Source of the DNA: Gemmatimonadales bacterium
GTDB taxonomy: Bacteria; Gemmatimonadota; Gemmatimonadetes; Palauibacterales; Palauibacteraceae
Direction: 5' to 3'
Length of the DNA stretch: 14,644 nucleotides
NCBI GenBank assembly: GCA_030608825.1
Contig: JAUWDL010000005.1
Span: 1-14,644 of the forward strand
In this document: positions 6,168-13,037 of the stretch, in pieces
Position numbering within the stretch: position 1 is the first letter of the stretch
How the letters are laid out: each line of letters starts with the position of its first letter
The notes under the pieces: generated by a model
Seen by the model: the letters and a program-made list of their open reading frames with translations, nothing else
The model's database searches: none
What the model was told of the DNA's origin: nothing
Position numbers and translations under genes: made by a program

Positions 6168-6860
6168 TTACCTCCGGTGGCTTGCCTGGAGCTCGGATAC
6201 GAGCAGCGGCAGGTCGTGCTTCCAGTCCACCTGCCGGGTCCCGAATGGATAGGCCAGACGTAGATCACCGGCGCCGAAGACGAGAACCTGGGCCGCGTGT
6301 CCGACCTCGTAACCGCCCCCGTTCTCCCCGTCGGGCGGCACGGCCCCACGAATTGCGGGCGGAAGGGAGAGCTCCGCCTGGATGCGGTTCACCGCCTCCA
6401 GGTCACCCCGCAGCCCGGTGAACCGTGGATCGAAGCCGGAGAGCCACTCTCGCATCCGCTCCGGCGTGTCCCGTTCCGGGTCGGTACTCACGAACACCAC
6501 GCGGATCCGATCGCGGACTTCCCACGGAAGGTCACGCAGGACGGAGGCGATGCCCGCCATGTGGACCGGACAGATGTCGGGGCAGTTCGTGTACCCGAAG
6601 AAGAGGAGGGCTAGCTGGCTCTCTGTCTCCTCGCGGAAGCTGAACGCCTTTCCGTCTACGTCGGATAGGGTGAAGTCGGGCCGTGGCCCGGGCTCCAGGA
6701 CCACGCCACGGTATCCTGCCGCAGCGTCCGTGCTCGAAGGGGGAGTGCTGTCCTCCGTGGCCCGTGCCGCCTCGCTCCCAGCGTCGCACGCGACCAGGCT
6801 CACGAGAGTGGCGGTTGCCATCGAAAGCGATCGCGCGATCGTACGGACTGCGCCGCTCAC
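6168..6860 (-). CDS. sco1: Sco1/SenC/PrrC-type copper metallochaperone lipoprotein
   Basis: This 230-residue lipoprotein has a signal ending in SLVAC with Cys25 lipidated, a flexible Ala/Thr/Ser spacer (about 26-58), then a thioredoxin-like domain. All three copper ligands of the family are present: Cys93 and Cys97 in FFGYTNCPDICPVHM, and His188 in YEVGHAAQ. FVSTDPERDTPERM (123-136) is the usual Sco signature. Sco proteins deliver Cu to the CuA centre of cytochrome c oxidase subunit II or keep its cysteines reduced. The frame is open far upstream, but GTG 6860 is preferred: it directly precedes the signal peptide, has AAGGAGGT at 6869-6876, and overlaps the acid-phosphatase stop by four bases. 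ctaG starts two bases after the sco stop. Confidence 0.93.
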   Translation of the reverse strand: MSGAVRTIARSLSMATATLVSLVACDAGSEAARATEDSTPPSSTDAAAGYRGVVLEPGPRPDFTLSDVDGKAFSFREETESQLALLFFGYTNCPDICPVHMAGIASVLRDLPWEVRDRIRVVFVSTDPERDTPERMREWLSGFDPRFTGLRGDLEAVNRIQAELSLPPAIRGAVPPDGENGGGYEVGHAAQVLVFGAGDLRLAYPFGTRQVDWKHDLPLLVSELQASHRR

Positions 6861-7717
6861 TGCTGGGGACCTCCTTCGCTGGTCCTCAGGTTCTCCCGCT
6901 TTCGCTCTCGCCTCTGCTCCGGGGAGAGGCCCGACTCGAAGCCGTAGAGCGCCCTCTCCCACGAGCCGTAGGCCGGGTTCGAAAGCATAACCCACCTCAC
7001 GCCCCAATGGCTCGCGTACTCCGCCTCCAAACGGTCTCGCTCTTCGATCGACGCTCGCGATACCGGGATGAAGTCGTTCAGGTCGTCGCCGACCAGGATC
7101 AGGATGCGGTGGGTGCCGGCCACGTAGGCTCGCCGGCTGGACTTGTCCGACCCCCAGCTCTCCCGCTCCCCCCGCATGAGGAGCACATCCAGGCCCTCCG
7201 CCAGAGGAAAGCCGGCGCGCTCGAGATTTCTCTCCGTGGCCTCCTCCAGCGTCGCGTCGCGGTTGGTCACGTAGAAGACGGTGACCCCTCTCTCCGCCGC
7301 ATGGCGCGCGAACCCGAGTGCTCCCGGTACCGGAAGGGCCGTCGCCTCCCGGACCCACGCGTCCCACCCGTCGGGGTACTCGCGGCCTTCCACGATGAGG
7401 CGGGCCTGATAAGCCGAGTTGTCGAGAACCGTCTCGTCCACATCGAGGATAACGGCGGGACGAAGGTCGCCCGGATCGCCCTCCTGCTCCGGCACGGCCG
7501 TCCAGGCGGGATCGGCGAGCCCCAGATCCAGCATCCGGCTGGCCGTGCGGTACGCCTGTTCGGCAGAAGCCCGGTACTCGGCGCTCTGCTGCGTCCACAG
7601 GGTGGCGTTGAGGCCCTCGAGGCTCGTGTTGCCGGACCCGCAGCCGGCCAGCAGAAGGCAGAGGCTTCCGGCGACGATGGAGGCTCGGTGCCGCCGCGTC
7701 CCGAACCGGTCCTTCAT
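6857..7717 (-). CDS. Class C (e(P4)-type) acid phosphatase lipoprotein, HAD superfamily
   Basis: This 286-residue lipoprotein has a signal peptide ending LLLAGC, with Cys26 lipidated. It carries the class C nonspecific acid phosphatase signatures: ILDVDETVLDNSAY (90-103, nucleophile Asp92 and acid/base Asp94), FYVTNRD (148-154, Thr151), a lysine in GSDKSSRR (Lys192), and ILILVGDDLNDF (205-216). The tail LSNPAYGSWERALYG also matches the family. Members such as Haemophilus e(P4) dephosphorylate nucleotides and other phosphomonoesters at the outer membrane, helping uptake of NAD or phosphate. One deviation: the second signature usually reads GD(N/T)L and here is GDDL. It starts seven bases after the OMP stop; the ribosome site is weak (GGAG 14 bases away), so translation may depend on the upstream gene. 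Its stop overlaps the sco GTG. Confidence 0.92.
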   Translation of the reverse strand: MKDRFGTRRHRASIVAGSLCLLLAGCGSGNTSLEGLNATLWTQQSAEYRASAEQAYRTASRMLDLGLADPAWTAVPEQEGDPGDLRPAVILDVDETVLDNSAYQARLIVEGREYPDGWDAWVREATALPVPGALGFARHAAERGVTVFYVTNRDATLEEATERNLERAGFPLAEGLDVLLMRGERESWGSDKSSRRAYVAGTHRILILVGDDLNDFIPVSRASIEERDRLEAEYASHWGVRWVMLSNPAYGSWERALYGFESGLSPEQRRERKRENLRTSEGGPQQ

Positions 7718-7724
7718 CGGTCGG

Positions 7725-8423
7725 TCACAGTCTCCAGTAGATGGACGCCATGACCAGGTTGGCGCCGATCGAGTCGCCGCCCCGGTCCACGGGATTGAAT
7801 GGGTCTTCGAGACTCACCCGATAGCGGCGGTACTCCACGCGTCCTCCCCACCGCGTGCTATGTGGCTCGATGTCGATCCCGCCGCCGAAGGAGAAAGCCC
7901 CCTGGGCTCGGGTCACCAGCTTGTCGCGGGGATCGGGCGGATCGTCTCTCGGATCCAGGGCGATCGTCCCGGCTCCCACGAGGCCGAAGGGCACGATGCC
8001 GATGGTCGTGAACGGAGCCACCGCCAGACGCCCGACGACATAAACGCCGAACTCCCACTGGTTCACGTCCACAGAGGCGGTGTCATTGGAGGCCGCGGTT
8101 CTGCCATAGGACCCCCCGAACCGGAACGCGATTGCGGGAACGACGCGGCTCTCGATGTCGATCCCGAAGTTGACCAGGTTGTCGAGGTCTGCGACACCTT
8201 CTTTCTGGCCCCACAAGAACGCGCCCACGGTAGCCGACAGCCTGAACTGGAGGGGGGCCTTCGCCATCTCCGGTTCGCCGGTTGCCTCATCCGCCTCCCG
8301 ATCTGCCGGCTCCGGCGTTTCCTGCGCCAGAGACCCGGTCGGAACGAGGGCCAGAAGGAGCACCGCCAGCGAGAGACGCCAACTCGTTTCCTTCGTCCGA
8401 GAACCCTGCCTCAGCGCCCTCAA
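7725..8423 (-). CDS. Small outer-membrane beta-barrel protein
   Basis: This 232-residue protein has a Sec signal peptide (about 1-33, hydrophobic core LAVLLLALVPTGSLA, cleavage before Gln34), an acidic linker (35-55), and about eight amphipathic strands from residue 56 to the end, such as LQFRLSATVGAFLWG, VVPAIAFRFGGSYGRT, WEFGVYVVGRLAVAPFTTIGIVPFGLVGAG, AFSFGGGIDIEP, WGGRVEYRRYRV and GANLVMASIYWRL. This suggests an eight-stranded OmpA/OmpX-like barrel. The last residue is Leu rather than the usual Phe or Trp. The start is TTG 8423, overlapping the TolC stop by four bases (TTGA), with GGGGGAA just upstream; no ATG fits the signal peptide. Function is unknown; its place suggests an accessory of the TolC-led operon. 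Confidence 0.75.
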   Translation of the reverse strand: MRALRQGSRTKETSWRLSLAVLLLALVPTGSLAQETPEPADREADEATGEPEMAKAPLQFRLSATVGAFLWGQKEGVADLDNLVNFGIDIESRVVPAIAFRFGGSYGRTAASNDTASVDVNQWEFGVYVVGRLAVAPFTTIGIVPFGLVGAGTIALDPRDDPPDPRDKLVTRAQGAFSFGGGIDIEPHSTRWGGRVEYRRYRVSLEDPFNPVDRGGDSIGANLVMASIYWRL

Positions 8424-9763
8424 CGTTCCCCCGTGGCCGCCATGAGCTGCGCTCGAGCGGCGTTGTAGTTGAACAGTGCCTGGGCGAAGTTCGTCCGGGC
8501 CTGCGTCACGGCCAGCTCCGCGTCGTTCAGCTCCACCTGGGTGGAGAGGCCGTTCCGGAAGCGGGTCTGCGCGATCTCGAGCGCCCTCTCGGCCCGTTCG
8601 ATGTTCGACTCGCTGGCCTCGATCTGTTCTCCGCTGGCGACCATGGCCTGGTGACTCTGCTGCACGTCGAGTCGCGCGTTCTCGGTCAGCTGCTCGAGCC
8701 TGTAGGTCTCCCGGTCCACCGAGGCACGGGCCTGTTGGACTCGGCCCGACCTGGCTCGGCCGTCGAAGATCGGGAGGGAGAACTGCAGCCCTGCCGACGC
8801 GCTCTGGGCGAAGTCCTGTCCGCCGGGGAAGAGAGTCGAGGACGCGCCCTGGCGGGTGAGGTTCGCGATCAGATCCAGGGTCGGATACCCCGACGCCTTC
8901 TCCACCTTCAGGTTCTGTGTCTGCAGCCCGACGACGAGCGACTGCGATTGGATGTCCGGCCGGTTCCGCAGCGCCCGGTTGATCGCCTCTGCCAGAGGCG
9001 GGACCTCCGAGGGACGCGCCAGCTGGTCGCTGAGCTCGATCGGTCGGTCCAGCTGCATGCCGATCGTCCGCTTCAGCCGGTTCGAGTTCAGCTCGAGCCG
9101 GTTGCGAGCCTCGATGAGCAGGGGCCGGATGTTGTCGACCTCCACCTGGGCGGTCAGAAGGTCGAAGTCGGAAGCCGTGCCCACGCGGTAAAACGCCTCC
9201 ACTTCGCGGAGCCGGGCCTGCGCCTGCTCCAGGGCCTTCTCCTGCACGACGACCAGCTCCTTGTCGAGAAGGGCCGAGTAGTAGTCCAGCCGGGCCGCCA
9301 GAGCTACAGACACGCGGGCGGTCTCGACCTGGGTCTCCGATGCCAGGTCGCTGAGCTTGGCGGCCGTCCGTGCGGGCCCCAGCGCGAGATCGAAGAGCGG
9401 TTGCGCCAGGCTGATCGCGAAGCTGTAGTTGTTGTCCTGACCGAGGCGGATCTGCTGCACGTTTCCGTCCCCGGTCTCCAGGAACAGAACCGCGCTCTGG
9501 ATGTTGCGGTTGTAATTGATGTCCGCCCTGATGTCGGGCAACGAGGCGGAGCGCACCTCCCTCGCCAAGCCCGCCGTCCGGGCCTGCTCGGCCCTCGCGA
9601 TCAGCACGTTTTCATTAAGGTCCACCGCCCGCCCGACGGCTTCCGCCAGGCTGAGACGAATGGTTTGCCCGCTCGCCGCCCCCGACTGAGCGCGCAGATC
9701 GTCCGGTGGAACGCCCGCGACGATCAGCAGCGCGAAGGCCGCGATAAATGCCCGTTTGGTCAC
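8420..9763 (-). CDS. TolC family outer-membrane efflux/secretion channel
   Basis: From GTG 9763 this is a 447-residue outer-membrane protein: a signal peptide (KRAFIAAFALLIVAGV..., cleavage near LRA-QS at 25-26), then two OEP repeats of long coiled-coil helices and short strands. Typical pieces are LSLAEAVGRAVDLNENVL, a NYSFAISLAQPLFD strand, ARLREVEAFYRVGTASDFDLLTAQVEV (first repeat) and RALEIAQTRFRNGLSTQVELNDAELAVTQAR (second repeat). The frame is open a further 24 codons upstream, but GTG 9763 has GAGGAGGG (about 9769-9775) and begins the signal peptide. TolC proteins trimerise and dock to RND, ABC or MFS pumps through a periplasmic adaptor; neither pump nor adaptor is in the window. It heads the five-gene operon and shares four bases with the OMP gene. 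Substrate cannot be named. Confidence 0.92.
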   Translation of the reverse strand: MTKRAFIAAFALLIVAGVPPDDLRAQSGAASGQTIRLSLAEAVGRAVDLNENVLIARAEQARTAGLAREVRSASLPDIRADINYNRNIQSAVLFLETGDGNVQQIRLGQDNNYSFAISLAQPLFDLALGPARTAAKLSDLASETQVETARVSVALAARLDYYSALLDKELVVVQEKALEQAQARLREVEAFYRVGTASDFDLLTAQVEVDNIRPLLIEARNRLELNSNRLKRTIGMQLDRPIELSDQLARPSEVPPLAEAINRALRNRPDIQSQSLVVGLQTQNLKVEKASGYPTLDLIANLTRQGASSTLFPGGQDFAQSASAGLQFSLPIFDGRARSGRVQQARASVDRETYRLEQLTENARLDVQQSHQAMVASGEQIEASESNIERAERALEIAQTRFRNGLSTQVELNDAELAVTQARTNFAQALFNYNAARAQLMAATGER

Positions 9764-9819
9764 GAATCCCTCCTCGACTCGAATGCCGCCCTTCCTGCCA
9801 AACAACCGGTAGGCGTCGC

Positions 9820-9848
9820 GTACTACCGCCTTCACGGCAGGGCGTCAA
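9820..9848 (-). promoter_or_regulatory. Candidate sigma-70-type promoter of the TolC-OMP-acid phosphatase-Sco1-CtaG operon
   Basis: On the minus strand TTGACG (9843-9848, five of six -35 consensus bases) is followed after exactly 17 bases by TAGTAC (9820-9825, a weaker -10). Transcription would start near 9812 and leave a leader of about 50 bases before the tolC start at 9763. Confidence 0.4.
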
Positions 9849-9946
9849 CCTAGCATCTCACGTTTCCGGAGGCGCCACAACCGCGACGCCCGTCCGGCTG
9901 GCGTGGCCGGATCCCGGAGGCCTATCCTTCCTCCCACTCTGGAGGC

Positions 9947-9962
9947 CGGTGCGGAGGCACCG
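9947..9962 (+). promoter_or_regulatory. Small hairpin in the leader of the M20 gene
   Basis: CGGTGC-GGAG-GCACCG is a perfect six-pair hairpin, 43 bases before the M20 start, in the 242-base divergent region 9764-10005. I see no convincing plus-strand promoter boxes near it. Confidence 0.3.
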
Positions 9963-10005
9963 ATGCGGAAGATGCGAACGCGAAAAACCAGGTGAAGGAG
10001 ACTCC

Positions 10006-11358
10006 ATGAGGTCGACGCGAATGGTTGGGTCACGGCTCGTGCTCGTCGGCGCGCTGGGGCCGCTCGGCGCGCTGCTCATCTCTACGGCTGAGGCCGCGGC
10101 CCAGCCGGCTGGCGCCGACGCTCAGGCCCGGCTCGCGGCCGGCATCGAGGCCGCGGTGGAGCGACTGGTCCCCGAGATCATCGAACAGCGGCACCGGATC
10201 CATCGTAACCCGGAGCTCGGGAATCGCGAGGTCGAAACGGCGAAGCTGGTGGCGGACCACCTGCGGGCCCTGGGATTCGATGAGGTCCAGACCGAGATCT
10301 CCCACACGGGCGTCGTGGGCGTGCTCCGCGGAGGGAAGCCCGGGCCGATCGTGGCGGTCCGCGCCGACATGGATGCGCTCCCGGTGACGGAGCGGACCGA
10401 TCTTCCGTTCAAGTCCACGGTGCGAACGACCTACCTGGACCAGGAGGTGGGTGTCATGCATGCCTGCGGGCACGACATCCACACCTCCGTCCAGCTCGGT
10501 GTCGCCGCAGTGCTGGCTTCGCTGCGGGATGAGCTGCCGGGCACGGTGAAGTTCATCTTCCAGCCCGCCGAGGAGGGCCCGCCGCCCGGCGAGGAGGGAG
10601 GCGCCGAGCTGATGGTGGCGGATGGCGTCCTGGGCGATCCGGCGCCCGAGGCGATATTCGGCCTCCACTCGACACCCGAGCTCTATGTGGGGAGAGTCGG
10701 TTACACGCCCGGGCCCGCGCTCGCAGCGGTGGACCACTTCTACATCGAGATCCTGGGCACCCAGTCGCACGGGGCCTGGCCCCACAACAGCGTGGATCCC
10801 GTCGTCATGGCGGCTCAGGCCATCGAGGCGCTGCAGACGATCCGCTCTCGCAACATGCCGCCACTGGAGCCGGGTGTGGTTTCCATCGGCATCGTCCGGG
10901 GTGGGGAGCGCTTCAACATCATCCCCGAGCGCGTCTACCTCGAGGGCACCGTGCGGACGTACGATCCCGAGGTTAGAGACCTCGTGGAGCGTCGGATGGC
11001 CGAGATCCTCGAAGGCGTGACCAGCGCCGCCGGCGGCAGCTACGAGCTGGTCTACGACCGCGTCACGCCCGCCACCTTCAACGACGTGGCCTTGAGCGAG
11101 CGCATGGCCCCGACGATGGAGAGGATCGTGGGTGCGGAGAGCGTAATCCGCACGGACCCGACGATGGGGGGTGAGGACTTCGCCTTCTTCTCGAACGAGA
11201 TCCCGGGGTTCTTCTACTGGCTCGGGACGACGAAGCCGGGGACGGAGTCGGGCGGCCTTCACACGCCGACCTACCGAGGCGACGACGAATCCATCCGCGT
11301 CGGCATGCTCGTGATGTCGAACCTCATCGTGGATTACCTGACGAGCACGGGGGAGTGA
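10006..11358 (+). CDS. Secreted M20D family amidohydrolase (amino-acid-amide/IAA-conjugate or hippurate hydrolase type)
   Basis: This 450-residue zinc/manganese-type amidohydrolase carries an N-terminal Sec signal peptide (about 1-32, SRLVLVGALGPLGALLISTAEAAAQ). M20D metal ligands are all present: Cys154 and His156 in MHACGHD, Glu190 in QPAEEG (Glu189 would be the catalytic base), His221 in GLHSTP and His419 in GLHTPTY. RADMDALP (119-126), the lid-domain SHGAWPHNSVDP (254-265) and MGGEDFAF (387-394) also fit. Family members cleave amide bonds of acylated amino acids such as hippurate, N-acetyl-diaminopimelate or auxin conjugates. The signal peptide makes a cytoplasmic biosynthetic role unlikely and points to periplasmic scavenging. 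The frame is open upstream, but ATG 10006 has GAAGGAG (9994-10000) and starts the signal peptide. The exact substrate is unknown. Confidence 0.92.
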   Translation: MRSTRMVGSRLVLVGALGPLGALLISTAEAAAQPAGADAQARLAAGIEAAVERLVPEIIEQRHRIHRNPELGNREVETAKLVADHLRALGFDEVQTEISHTGVVGVLRGGKPGPIVAVRADMDALPVTERTDLPFKSTVRTTYLDQEVGVMHACGHDIHTSVQLGVAAVLASLRDELPGTVKFIFQPAEEGPPPGEEGGAELMVADGVLGDPAPEAIFGLHSTPELYVGRVGYTPGPALAAVDHFYIEILGTQSHGAWPHNSVDPVVMAAQAIEALQTIRSRNMPPLEPGVVSIGIVRGGERFNIIPERVYLEGTVRTYDPEVRDLVERRMAEILEGVTSAAGGSYELVYDRVTPATFNDVALSERMAPTMERIVGAESVIRTDPTMGGEDFAFFSNEIPGFFYWLGTTKPGTESGGLHTPTYRGDDESIRVGMLVMSNLIVDYLTSTGE

Positions 11359-11427
11359 GCGAAGCCTGAGGCACCTCCGGGCGCGGACCGGCCGACGACG
11401 TAGCGAATCCGACCGCTGAGACCCAGG

Positions 11428-11469
11428 GCAACGGGCAAACGAGGCATCCATGCCTCGTTTGCCCGTTGC
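11428..11469. repeat. Perfect 20+20 base inverted repeat with 2-base spacer
   Basis: Bases 11428-11447 are exactly complementary to 11450-11469, with CC between. It lies 69 bases after the M20 stop. As RNA it would form a very long hairpin, but no T-tract follows, so it is not a standard intrinsic terminator. It could be an mRNA-stabilising hairpin, a REP-like element or an insertion remnant. Confidence 0.9.
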
Positions 11470-11536
11470 AGCAGCGGGTCGTTGTGGCGCTCCTGCCACT
11501 TTGGAACCACTGGTCGGGGCTCGGAGGGCAAGCTCA

Positions 11537-11876
11537 CCGAACCTTTTAATCCATTACGATACCATCGGTTACGGCGCCAACAGGAGGCGTTGGCACGGCA
11601 TCGGTTCGGAGATTGCCCCTCCATGCAGGCGAGGCCGACGGGTCTAGTCAGGTACGAGCCTTAGACGACACAGACAGCTGAGGGCTTTCGTAACCGGACA
11701 GCTTGATGGGCCTCCCACATATTCGGGGTGGGCGCCTGAAGGTCGCCAGCGGTGGGCGCCTTCGGAGCGTCCGCCCCGTGCCAACCACGAGCCAGTCGGA
11801 GCACTCCTCCTAGACCGCTGCGTAGCGACGCCGCTACTCAGTATCCGGCTGGCTCACCCTTTTCTACTTTTTGTTT
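11537..11876 (+). ncRNA. Candidate structured non-coding RNA, family not recognised
   Basis: Several independent helices can be drawn by hand. CCGAACC 11537-11543 pairs with GGTTCGG 11603-11609 and encloses hairpin 11576-11581/11589-11594. Next is 11642-11647/11661-11666 with an inner three-pair stem. Then 11724-11734 pairs with 11768-11778 (11 pairs, two G-U), enclosing 11738-11747/11755-11763 (nine pairs, one bulge), a rod of about 55 bases. Finally 11789-11799 pairs with 11845-11855 (11 pairs, one G-U), enclosing hairpin 11822-11827/11832-11837. TTTT (11860-11863) and TTTTT (11868-11872) follow, which suggests a plus-strand transcript ending there. Boundaries and strand are guesses; no promoter was identified and the transcript could begin earlier, at the 11428 palindrome. 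Confidence 0.35.
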
Positions 11877-12011
11877 CCACTTCTTGCGCGCCAACGACTG
11901 CTTCCTGATCCTGTCGGGCACTCTCGAGTCCCTGTGATGACTTCGAGAGACGATTATGGTTGGAGATCAACGCGTGTGATGTCGCCCGCGCGGAGCCCGA
12001 GGGAGACGCCC

Positions 12012-12947
12012 ATGAAGTCGACGAGTAGGAGATGGTCCACGCACGCCCGCTGCGTGGTGGCGGCGACGGGGATTGCGATCGTCCTGGGGGGCGGCGTCGC
12101 GCGACCGGCCGCGGCTCAGCAGGAGATGTCGGACGTCGAGATCACCGCGACGCACGTCGCCGGCAACGTCTACATGCTCCAGGGACGAGGCGGCAACATC
12201 GGCGTTTCGGTGGGATCCGACGGAGTGCTGCTCGTGGACGACAAGTTCGCGCCCCTCGCCGACAAGATCCGCGCGTCCCTGAGCGAGATCGTCGACGGAG
12301 CGGTCGAGCTTCAGTTCGTCCTCAACACCCACTGGCACGGCGATCACGTGGGCGGCAACGTGGAGTTCGGGGCGGAAGCGCCGGTCATCGCGCACACCAA
12401 CGTCAGAGAGCGGATGTCGACCCGCCAGGAGACCGCCTTCGGCGTCGTGGAGCCGTCGCCCCCGGAGGCGCTGCCCGTGCTCACGTTCGGCGATTCCGTC
12501 TCCATCCACTTCAACGGGGAGGAGATCCGGGCGATCCACTACCCGCACGGGCACACCGACGGCGACGCCGTCATCTTCTTCACCGGGTCGAACGTCGTCC
12601 ACATGGGCGACATCCATTTCGCCGGCCTCTTCCCGTTCATCGACCTGTCGAGCGGCGGCAGCGTACGGGGCGTCATCGATGCCGTCACCCGCATCGTGGA
12701 CCAGGTCCCGCCAGACGCCAGCGTGATTCCGGGCCACGGACCGCTCTCCACGGTGGATGATCTCCGGGAATACGTCGAGATGCTCGAGGAGAGCGTCGCC
12801 TTCGTCGAAGCCGGGATCCGGGCGGGAAAGAGCCTGGTGGCTCTAATTGCGGAGGGCGTGCCCGAGCGGTGGGCCGGCTGGTCCTGGCGGTTCATCGATG
12901 AGGCCCGGTGGATCGAGATCGTCCATGGAAGCCTGCAGGGCTCCTGA
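12012..12947 (+). CDS. Secreted metallo-beta-lactamase-fold hydrolase
   Basis: This 311-residue protein has a Sec signal peptide (about 1-36, VVAATGIAIVLGGGVARPAAAQ) and an MBL domain (about 45-250). The metal site is complete: HWHGDH (His107, His109, Asp111, His112), His181 in HGHTDGD, Asp200 in HMGDIHF and His242 in IPGHGP. This ligand set and spacing fit the SoxH/quinoprotein-relay-like and B1/B2-neighbouring branch of MBL hydrolases found in many environmental bacteria. Actual beta-lactamase activity is not implied. Residues 250-311 form a helical tail. Two upstream in-frame ATGs exist (11979 and earlier), but ATG 12012 has GAGGGAGA directly upstream and starts the signal peptide. It follows the structured gap and precedes odhA/sucA by 86 bases. 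Substrate unknown. Confidence 0.88.
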   Translation: MKSTSRRWSTHARCVVAATGIAIVLGGGVARPAAAQQEMSDVEITATHVAGNVYMLQGRGGNIGVSVGSDGVLLVDDKFAPLADKIRASLSEIVDGAVELQFVLNTHWHGDHVGGNVEFGAEAPVIAHTNVRERMSTRQETAFGVVEPSPPEALPVLTFGDSVSIHFNGEEIRAIHYPHGHTDGDAVIFFTGSNVVHMGDIHFAGLFPFIDLSSGGSVRGVIDAVTRIVDQVPPDASVIPGHGPLSTVDDLREYVEMLEESVAFVEAGIRAGKSLVALIAEGVPERWAGWSWRFIDEARWIEIVHGSLQGS

Positions 12948-13007
12948 GCCGAGGGTCGGTGTAGGAGTGCCGCCGCGTTGCGATCCCCGTCGCGCGTTCC
13001 CGATCCC

Positions 13008-13037
13008 ATGAGAAGTCGAGCGCTCCAGGAAACGTGA
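13008..13037 (+). other. Possible nine-codon leader peptide overlapping the E1 start
   Basis: ATG 13008 opens a frame for MRSRALQET ending at TGA 13035-13037, which overlaps the GTG start of the E1 gene (13034-13036) by four bases. It could couple translation to the E1 start. The ATG has no good ribosome site, so this may be chance. Confidence 0.2.

Larger units (their letters stand above)
11359..12011. other. Gene-free, hairpin-rich intergenic region
   Basis: This is the longest gene-free stretch here. Short open frames exist on both strands, but none has a ribosome site or recognisable protein pattern, and stops occur in all plus-strand frames around 11640-11710. It is AT-richer in patches (11544-11562, 11858-11880) and crowded with complementary arms: 11428-11469, 11484-11499, 11537-11609, 11642-11666, 11724-11778 and 11789-11855. 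T-tracts follow at 11860-11876. I found no hallmark motif of RNase P RNA, tmRNA, SRP RNA, a tRNA, or a group II intron domain V. Confidence 0.6.

Noticed and set aside
6861..7598. Upstream extension of the Sco1 frame to 476 residues
   Set aside because: The extra part is Gly/Arg/Pro-rich antisense-style sequence overlapping the acid phosphatase; the real start with ribosome site and signal peptide is GTG 6860.
9748..10005. Upstream extension of the M20 frame
   Set aside because: It overlaps the start and promoter region of the TolC gene, and the added 86 residues look random; ATG 10006 has a ribosome site and a signal peptide.
11334..11624. 96-codon minus-strand frame across the 42-base palindrome (and plus-strand frames at 11450-11664)
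   Set aside because: No ribosome site or known protein pattern; it overlaps the M20 gene end, and the palindrome itself explains the shared open frames on both strands.
11428..11876. Integron attC site, tRNA, tmRNA, RNase P RNA or group II intron
   Set aside because: No GTTRRRY/RYYYAAC pair in the right arrangement, no GGTTCGAATCC-like T-arm with CCA end, no GAGGAAAGTC or domain V motif, and no integrase or reverse transcriptase nearby.
12032..12760. 242-codon plus-strand frame inside the MBL gene
   Set aside because: It is Arg/Gly-rich out-of-frame shadow of the MBL coding sequence, whose own frame has a complete metal site.
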